Assembly (NCBI GenBank): GCA_020636645.1
Contig: JACJXO010000008.1
Coordinates: forward strand, 1 to 64,000
Direction of reading: 5' to 3'
DNA from: Chitinophagales bacterium
GTDB taxonomy: Bacteria > Bacteroidota > Bacteroidia > Chitinophagales > BACL12
DNA: 64,000 bases
Shown in pieces: positions 61,536 to 64,000 of this stretch (the stretch's first letter is position 1; the number at the start of each line of letters is the position of its first letter). The notes under the pieces are model-generated. The model was not told where the DNA came from, searched no databases, and was given only the letters and a program-made list of their open reading frames with translations. The position numbers were made by a program, and so were the translations under genes.

Positions 61536-62321
61536 ATGGATCACACAAAAGACATCCGGGATCTGACCATTGTACTGGCAGGCACTGGCAGATTGGCCTG
61601 GCACTGGCCTGATATGCTGGCACTGGCTGGTTTGCGGGTAGCATATGTGTTAGGCAGAAGTACTGATGGCGTACAGGAACTGGCAGCAAAGGCAGGATCA
61701 TTTGGTATTACAGATCCAGCCCATCTGCCTCAGGCAGAAGATCTTTTTGTGATCCTTGCGGTAAGTGACGCCGCCATTCAGGAAGTAGCAGGTTCTCTCA
61801 AAGGAGAGCGACGTATGATGATACACTGTTCCGGTTCTGCTGTTTCAGAGGGAATTACAGATGGGGTATGTTATCCGCTTCAAACATTTTCACGTGAACG
61901 TCAACCTGCATATAACAACATTCCATTTTTTCTGACTGCATACAGACCTGATACAGAAGCGATCCTGAAACAACTGGTGCTGATGATCAACGGGAAATTC
62001 CGTTTCATTGATGATGATACAAGATCGCGGCTGCATCTGGCAGCTGTGGTGGTCAATAATTTTACCAATCACCTGGTACAGCTTGCTTCAGAGTATCTGC
62101 ATGGTGCTGGCATGTCATACCAGGACCTGCTTCCGTTGCTGGAAGAAACTGTTTACAAACTGGAAGAAATGGATCCCGGATCAGCACAGACCGGACCTGC
62201 AGTTCGCAGAGATCTTGAAGTAATCAGCAAACATCTGCAAATGCTGCAGAACCATCCTGCTCTGCAAGATGTTTATGAATTGATGTCGCGAAATCTGCAG
62301 GAAAAGTACAGGCATCACTAA
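61536..62321 (+). CDS. Rossmann-fold and DUF2520 domain protein
   Basis: From ATG 61536 the protein has 261 residues. The N-terminal Rossmann part begins LTIVLAGTGRLAWHW, where G-T-G-R-L-A replaces the usual G-x-G-x-x-A/G nucleotide loop, and continues with FVILAVSDAAIQEVA and MIHCSGSAVSEGI. The C-terminal DUF2520 helical part contains LHLAAVVVNNFTNHL. The fold is like ketopantoate reductase and related dehydrogenases; the substrate is unknown. The TAA stop is also the first three bases of the -7 box of the ferredoxin gene. Confidence 0.88.
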   Translation: MDHTKDIRDLTIVLAGTGRLAWHWPDMLALAGLRVAYVLGRSTDGVQELAAKAGSFGITDPAHLPQAEDLFVILAVSDAAIQEVAGSLKGERRMMIHCSGSAVSEGITDGVCYPLQTFSRERQPAYNNIPFFLTAYRPDTEAILKQLVLMINGKFRFIDDDTRSRLHLAAVVVNNFTNHLVQLASEYLHGAGMSYQDLLPLLEETVYKLEEMDPGSAQTGPAVRRDLEVISKHLQMLQNHPALQDVYELMSRNLQEKYRHH

Positions 62322-62326
62322 CTTTG
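62319..62326 (+). promoter_or_regulatory. Internal -7 box for fdx-iscX, overlapping the DUF2520 stop codon
   Basis: TAACTTTG fits TAnnTTTG exactly, nine bases before the ATG at 62336. Its TAA is the stop codon of the preceding gene. Confidence 0.5.
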
Positions 62327-62335
62327 CACCGCATT

Positions 62336-62671
62336 ATGGGAAATTACAGCATCAGGTTTGTGTTTGAAGACGGAAGTGAGCCGATAACCGTGGAAGCCAA
62401 AACCGGCAGGACCATTCTGGAAGTGGCCCTGCTGAATGATATAGAACTCAACCACAATTGCGGCGGCGTTTGCGCATGCAGCACTTGTCATGTTTACATA
62501 GAAAAAGGCATGGAATCGCTGGAAGAGATCACAGACAAGGAAGAGGATTTCGTTGACCGGGCCAGAGATCCCAGGCTACATTCACGTCTCAGTTGCCAGT
62601 GCGACCTGCTGGAAGGGGATGGAGAGATCGAGGTCATCGTTCCGGATCAAAGCACCATCATCGCATCATAA
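62336..62671 (+). CDS. fdx: [2Fe-2S] ferredoxin, Isc/adrenodoxin type
   Basis: From ATG 62336 the protein has 111 residues with the plant/adrenodoxin fold and the cluster ligands C-G-G-V-C-A-C-S-T-C and a final Cys in LSCQC. The spacing C-x5-C-x2-C is that of Isc ferredoxin. It supplies electrons for Fe-S cluster assembly in other bacteria. The next gene is iscX, so the gene pair fdx-iscX known from the proteobacterial isc operon is kept here, but without iscU, hscA or iscS. Confidence 0.93.
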   Translation: MGNYSIRFVFEDGSEPITVEAKTGRTILEVALLNDIELNHNCGGVCACSTCHVYIEKGMESLEEITDKEEDFVDRARDPRLHSRLSCQCDLLEGDGEIEVIVPDQSTIIAS

Positions 62672-62682
62672 TTCAATAAAAC

Positions 62683-62922
62683 ATGGTATTTGAAGAACCA
62701 CCTATTCACTGGAACGACTATGAAGATATAGCACTCAAATTGTATGAGCGTTTTGGCGATGATTTCAATGAAGGTAAGATCTACCGCATACGATTCACTG
62801 AACTCATTGAATGGGTGCTGGAAATAGACGGGTTTCATGGTACCCGTGAAGAATGCAATGAAGGACACCTGGAGATGATTCAAAGCTCCTGGGTGTATGA
62901 ATGGCGTGACAACCAGTCCTGA
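62683..62922 (+). CDS. iscX: IscX, Fe-S assembly regulator
   Basis: This 79-residue acidic protein matches IscX over its length: IHWNDYEDIALKLYERFGDDFNEGKIYRIRFTELIEWVLEIDGFHG and the C-terminal IQSSWVYEWRDN. IscX binds IscS and frataxin-like proteins and moderates the rate of cluster assembly. It follows fdx by 11 bp. The ubiA start overlaps its stop (TGATG at 62920-62924). Confidence 0.95.
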   Translation: MVFEEPPIHWNDYEDIALKLYERFGDDFNEGKIYRIRFTELIEWVLEIDGFHGTREECNEGHLEMIQSSWVYEWRDNQS

Positions 62923-63857
62923 TGAACAGGGCATGGCGCATTGTTCGTCCTGTTAATCTGGGTATTGTAGCCCTGACCTTCGTATTTATCCGCCTTTTTC
63001 TGTTTCAGCCTGTAACAAAGAATGGCAGCCCTTCTCTGTATTTGCAGAACTGGGAGTACAGTCTGCTTGCAATAAGTGTCATCCTGATCACAGCCGCCGG
63101 CTATATCATCAATGACATTCGCGATGTAGAAGCTGACCGCATCAACAAACCAGACCGCCAGTTTGTGGGCAGTTCTGTGAGTGAAAGCCTTGCGTGGAGA
63201 TACTATTTCATTCTCACCATTGCAGGTTTGATTTCAGGGCTGTTCATTTCATTGCGTGTGGGGCGACTACCTTTATTCGGAGTGCATGTGATGGCCGTGC
63301 TGCTCCTCTATTTATATGCAGGGTTTCTCAAAAGGGTAGCGTTGGCAGGCAACCTGACGGTGTCTGTTCTGATAGCGATCAGTGTGCTTACCCCGGCAGT
63401 TTTTGAACCTGCTTTTTATGAAGTGGAAAACCTGTCTGAGTATCAAACTGCGGCTTACGTATGGAAATGGGTGGCAGGGTTGGCAGTATTCAGTTTCCTG
63501 CTGACCCTTCCGAGAGAACTGGTAAAAGATCTGGAAGATCTGGAGGGCGACAGGCTGGCGGGGTTCAGAACTTTTCCTGCTCTGGCGGGCGAACAGGCCA
63601 CTCGTGTACTGGTCATTTGTTGGCTTGTGGTAGTTTCAGCACTGACAGTATATACCAGCAGGTATCTCTGGCTGTTCTATGATGACAGATCATTCCTTGT
63701 TATTGGCGGAGTGATGATGTTCGGTTTGTGCTGGATGATGCTCGTGCTCAGCAAACCGGTCACCCTGCAGCTGAATCATCTTGTAAGCCTGGTCAGCAAG
63801 TTGATGCTCTTGCCGGGCCTGCTTTCCTTGTGGGTGCAATACCTGATAATCAAATGA
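62922..63857 (+). CDS. UbiA-family prenyltransferase (GGGP synthase-like)
   Basis: This 311-residue membrane protein has about eight helices with the two Asp-rich motifs: NDIRDVEAD (64-72) and KDLEDLEGDRLAG. The family transfers prenyl chains to acceptors. Bacteroidota members in this context are usually named geranylgeranylglycerol-phosphate geranylgeranyltransferase, but menaquinone, haem and lipid substrates are all possible. The maf start overlaps its stop by four bases (ATGA). Confidence 0.88.
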   Translation: MNRAWRIVRPVNLGIVALTFVFIRLFLFQPVTKNGSPSLYLQNWEYSLLAISVILITAAGYIINDIRDVEADRINKPDRQFVGSSVSESLAWRYYFILTIAGLISGLFISLRVGRLPLFGVHVMAVLLLYLYAGFLKRVALAGNLTVSVLIAISVLTPAVFEPAFYEVENLSEYQTAAYVWKWVAGLAVFSFLLTLPRELVKDLEDLEGDRLAGFRTFPALAGEQATRVLVICWLVVVSALTVYTSRYLWLFYDDRSFLVIGGVMMFGLCWMMLVLSKPVTLQLNHLVSLVSKLMLLPGLLSLWVQYLIIK

Positions 63858-64000
63858 ATAAAGTGCAAATATATCTTGCTTCCGGATCACCCAGAAGGCA
63901 ACAGATCCTTCGTGATGCAGGCTTTGATTTTCAGCTCTGGAAAATGGATGTGGATGAACAGTTTCCACCTGAGATGCCGGCAGAAGATGTGCCATCTTAT
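63854..64000 (+). CDS. Maf-family nucleotide pyrophosphatase, N-terminal part
   Basis: The first 49 codons are present before the window ends. The translation contains the conserved LASGSPRRQQILRDAGFDF start of Maf/YhdE enzymes and the acidic V-D-E that follows. These enzymes hydrolyse canonical or modified nucleoside triphosphates (dTTP/UTP or m7GTP type) and can arrest division. The frame is open to the edge. Confidence 0.95.
   Translation, partial: MNKVQIYLASGSPRRQQILRDAGFDFQLWKMDVDEQFPPEMPAEDVPSY

Noticed and set aside
1..64000. tRNA, rRNA or riboswitch genes
   Set aside because: I looked for cloverleaf cores and long conserved RNA segments in the gaps and saw none. A covariance-model search would be needed to exclude small RNAs.

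Overview
The window comes from a member of the Bacteroidota with roughly balanced GC. The evidence is ten secreted proteins ending in a type IX secretion (T9SS) C-terminal signal (nine type A-like, one CHU_C/type B), two carboxypeptidase-regulatory/TonB receptor fusions, an FG-GAP giant, DUF1684 and DUF2892 proteins, and start regions with the Bacteroidota -7 motif TAnnTTTG but almost no Shine-Dalgarno sequences. The order cannot be fixed from sequence alone. No rRNA, tRNA or CRISPR array was seen.

Layout. 1-1.9 kb: the end of an IS3-family element and an AT-rich AbiE-type toxin-antitoxin pair whose toxin has a changed catalytic motif. 1.9-8 kb: mutS2 with a heptanucleotide array in its promoter, a serine hydrolase, a TMEM175-like channel and an ATP-grasp ligase. 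8-16 kb: a type B T9SS protein, a lipoprotein, a TonB receptor, pirin, YrdB-like and Hsp20 proteins, with REP-like repeats between them. 16.8-22.7 kb: a leftward run dapD-cca-(T9SS protein)-miaA-yfcE. 22.8-28.2 kb: a beta-barrel protein, the SCP2/unknown/fructosamine-kinase operon, an S4 RNA-binding protein and a second Hsp20. 28.3-37 kb: two head-repeat surface proteins (one with a phase-variable-looking C9 tract), FG-GAP/T9SS proteins, a Tat-exported class V aminotransferase and a secreted nuclease/phosphatase-fold protein. 37.4-42.5 kb: cysteine desulfurase, phosphoglucosamine mutase, PAP2, ZIP, AlkD-like and DUF2892 proteins. 42.6-49.3 kb: three large T9SS proteins, two of them tandem choice-of-anchor-B paralogues. 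49.4-58.5 kb: small envelope proteins, a 1169-residue FG-GAP protein, a second TonB receptor and a MATE transporter. 58.6-64 kb: a rightward operon ccmE-ccmF/ccsA-DUF2520-fdx-iscX-ubiA-maf, with maf cut by the window edge.

The most unusual signal is in the intergenic DNA. Tandem arrays with an exact 7-bp period but several different consensus sequences sit against gene boundaries. Some start 15-17 bp upstream of start codons, where the -33 promoter box would be. Others begin at stop codons and in at least two genes supply the stop. A second layer is a REPIN-like family of paired hairpins with a compensatory base-pair change, and a GC-rich palindrome that has inserted into other repeats. I found no obvious multi-gene system of unknown type; the repeat behaviour is the strongest candidate for something undescribed.
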